Shown here: piece by piece, positions 63,811 through 64,000 of the stretch
How positions within the stretch are numbered: the stretch's first letter is position 1
Layout: each line of letters starts with the position of its first letter
NCBI GenBank assembly: GCA_945876755.1
Contig: CAMCPM010000004.1
Span: 74,960 to 138,959, forward strand
Origin: an uncultured Clostridia bacterium
GTDB taxonomy: Bacteria > Bacillota > Clostridia > Oscillospirales > Ruminococcaceae
Length of the DNA: 64,000 bases
Direction of reading: 5' to 3'
The notes under the pieces: generated by a model
Databases searched by the model: none
Told to the model about the DNA's origin: nothing
The model's input: only the letters and a program-made list of their open reading frames with translations
Position numbers and translations under genes: made by a program

Positions 63811-64000
63811 TCAGCCCGTTGCCAGCTTTAACAAAGCTTTAAGCGCGCTGTCGATTCCCCATATAACAATACCGCTTGCGCACATTCCGATAAGTACGAC
63901 TGCTGTATTGTTTACTACCTTCTTCATTGAAGGCCATGTGACTTTTTTGATTTCACTTTTCAGATCCTTGAAGTACTTAACGATACCGTTAGGCTTCTTG
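63811..64000 (-). CDS. secE: Preprotein translocase subunit SecE, 5' end beyond the window
   Basis: 62 C-terminal codons visible: KYFKDLKSEIKKVTWPS, the SecE hallmark, then one TM helix (VVLIGMCASGIVIWGI) and a short tail ending LKLATG. SecE joins SecY/SecG. Order secE-nusG-rplK-rplA is the conserved one. Confidence 0.93.
   Translation of the reverse strand, partial: KKPNGIVKYFKDLKSEIKKVTWPSMKKVVNNTAVVLIGMCASGIVIWGIDSALKALLKLATG

Noticed and set aside
1..64000. CRISPR arrays, tRNA or rRNA genes, transposases, phage genes
   Set aside because: I looked for them across the window and saw none.

Overview
The window looks like chromosome of an anaerobic, spore-forming, motile Firmicute, most likely Ruminococcaceae/Oscillospirales. 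That placement is inferred from gene content: SpoIIID, RqcH, a Firmicutes-type L10 leader, PPi-type phosphofructokinase, secreted and cytoplasmic beta-glucanases, Cache-domain chemoreceptors and a sigma-28 driven flagellin. Base composition and codon use look even throughout. I see no insertion sequence, prophage, CRISPR array, tRNA or rRNA gene.

Layout. 1-4.2 kb: beta-glucan locus (GH16 lipoprotein, AraC regulator, solute-binding lipoprotein, cytoplasmic GH5). 4.3-9.4 kb: a 1696-residue flagellin with about 11 repeated modules behind a sigma-28 promoter. 9.5-17 kb: DegV protein and two very large hybrid histidine kinases in one operon. 17.1-18.5 kb: a 5'-truncated ABC permease and its ATPase. 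18.6-25.6 kb: two chemoreceptors, serS and a GH13 glucosidase. 25.7-32.7 kb: one long operon (trmK-nif3 fusion, rlmA, unknown, rqcH, copA, copZ). 32.8-35.1 kb: DUF1858 protein, pseudo-rhomboid, L10 leader and rplJ-rplL. 35.1-39.5 kb: LysR/YeiH divergent pair, spoIIID, an internally deleted chemoreceptor and a CE4 deacetylase. 39.7-43.4 kb: Ca2+-type P-ATPase and a LysR regulator. 43.6-49.7 kb: SGNH hydrolase-metN-metI-metQ and an FecCD-type ABC importer. 49.8-59.4 kb: sulfate assimilation operon. 59.6-64 kb: PPi-phosphofructokinase, an RluA-type synthase and rplA-rplK-nusG-secE.

The sulfur region is the most interesting part. ATP sulfurylase (CysD, CysN), an AprAB-type APS reductase and a siroheme sulfite reductase lead to sulfide. 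A ThiS-like carrier ending GGGQ, a ThiF/MoeB-like activating enzyme and a JAMM peptidase then match the protein-thiocarboxylate route known for homocysteine synthesis (HcyS/HcyF/HcyD). An Rrf2 regulator closes the operon. Two tiny ORFs encode nearly the same peptide (core EKLVRAN-[YF]-RFGR, ending in one or two Cys), each exactly 49 nt upstream of a lipoprotein start: one before metQ, one before the sulfate operon. They look like cysteine-sensing leader peptides. The pathway also shows damage or recoding: a sulfate-binding-protein/MetY in-frame chimera, and a TGA at the conserved Cys before the CysN P-loop.

Three gene pairs or fragments in the window (17.1, 38.0 and 50.1 kb) look like deletion scars. 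They may be real gene loss or assembly collapse; the sequence alone does not tell which.
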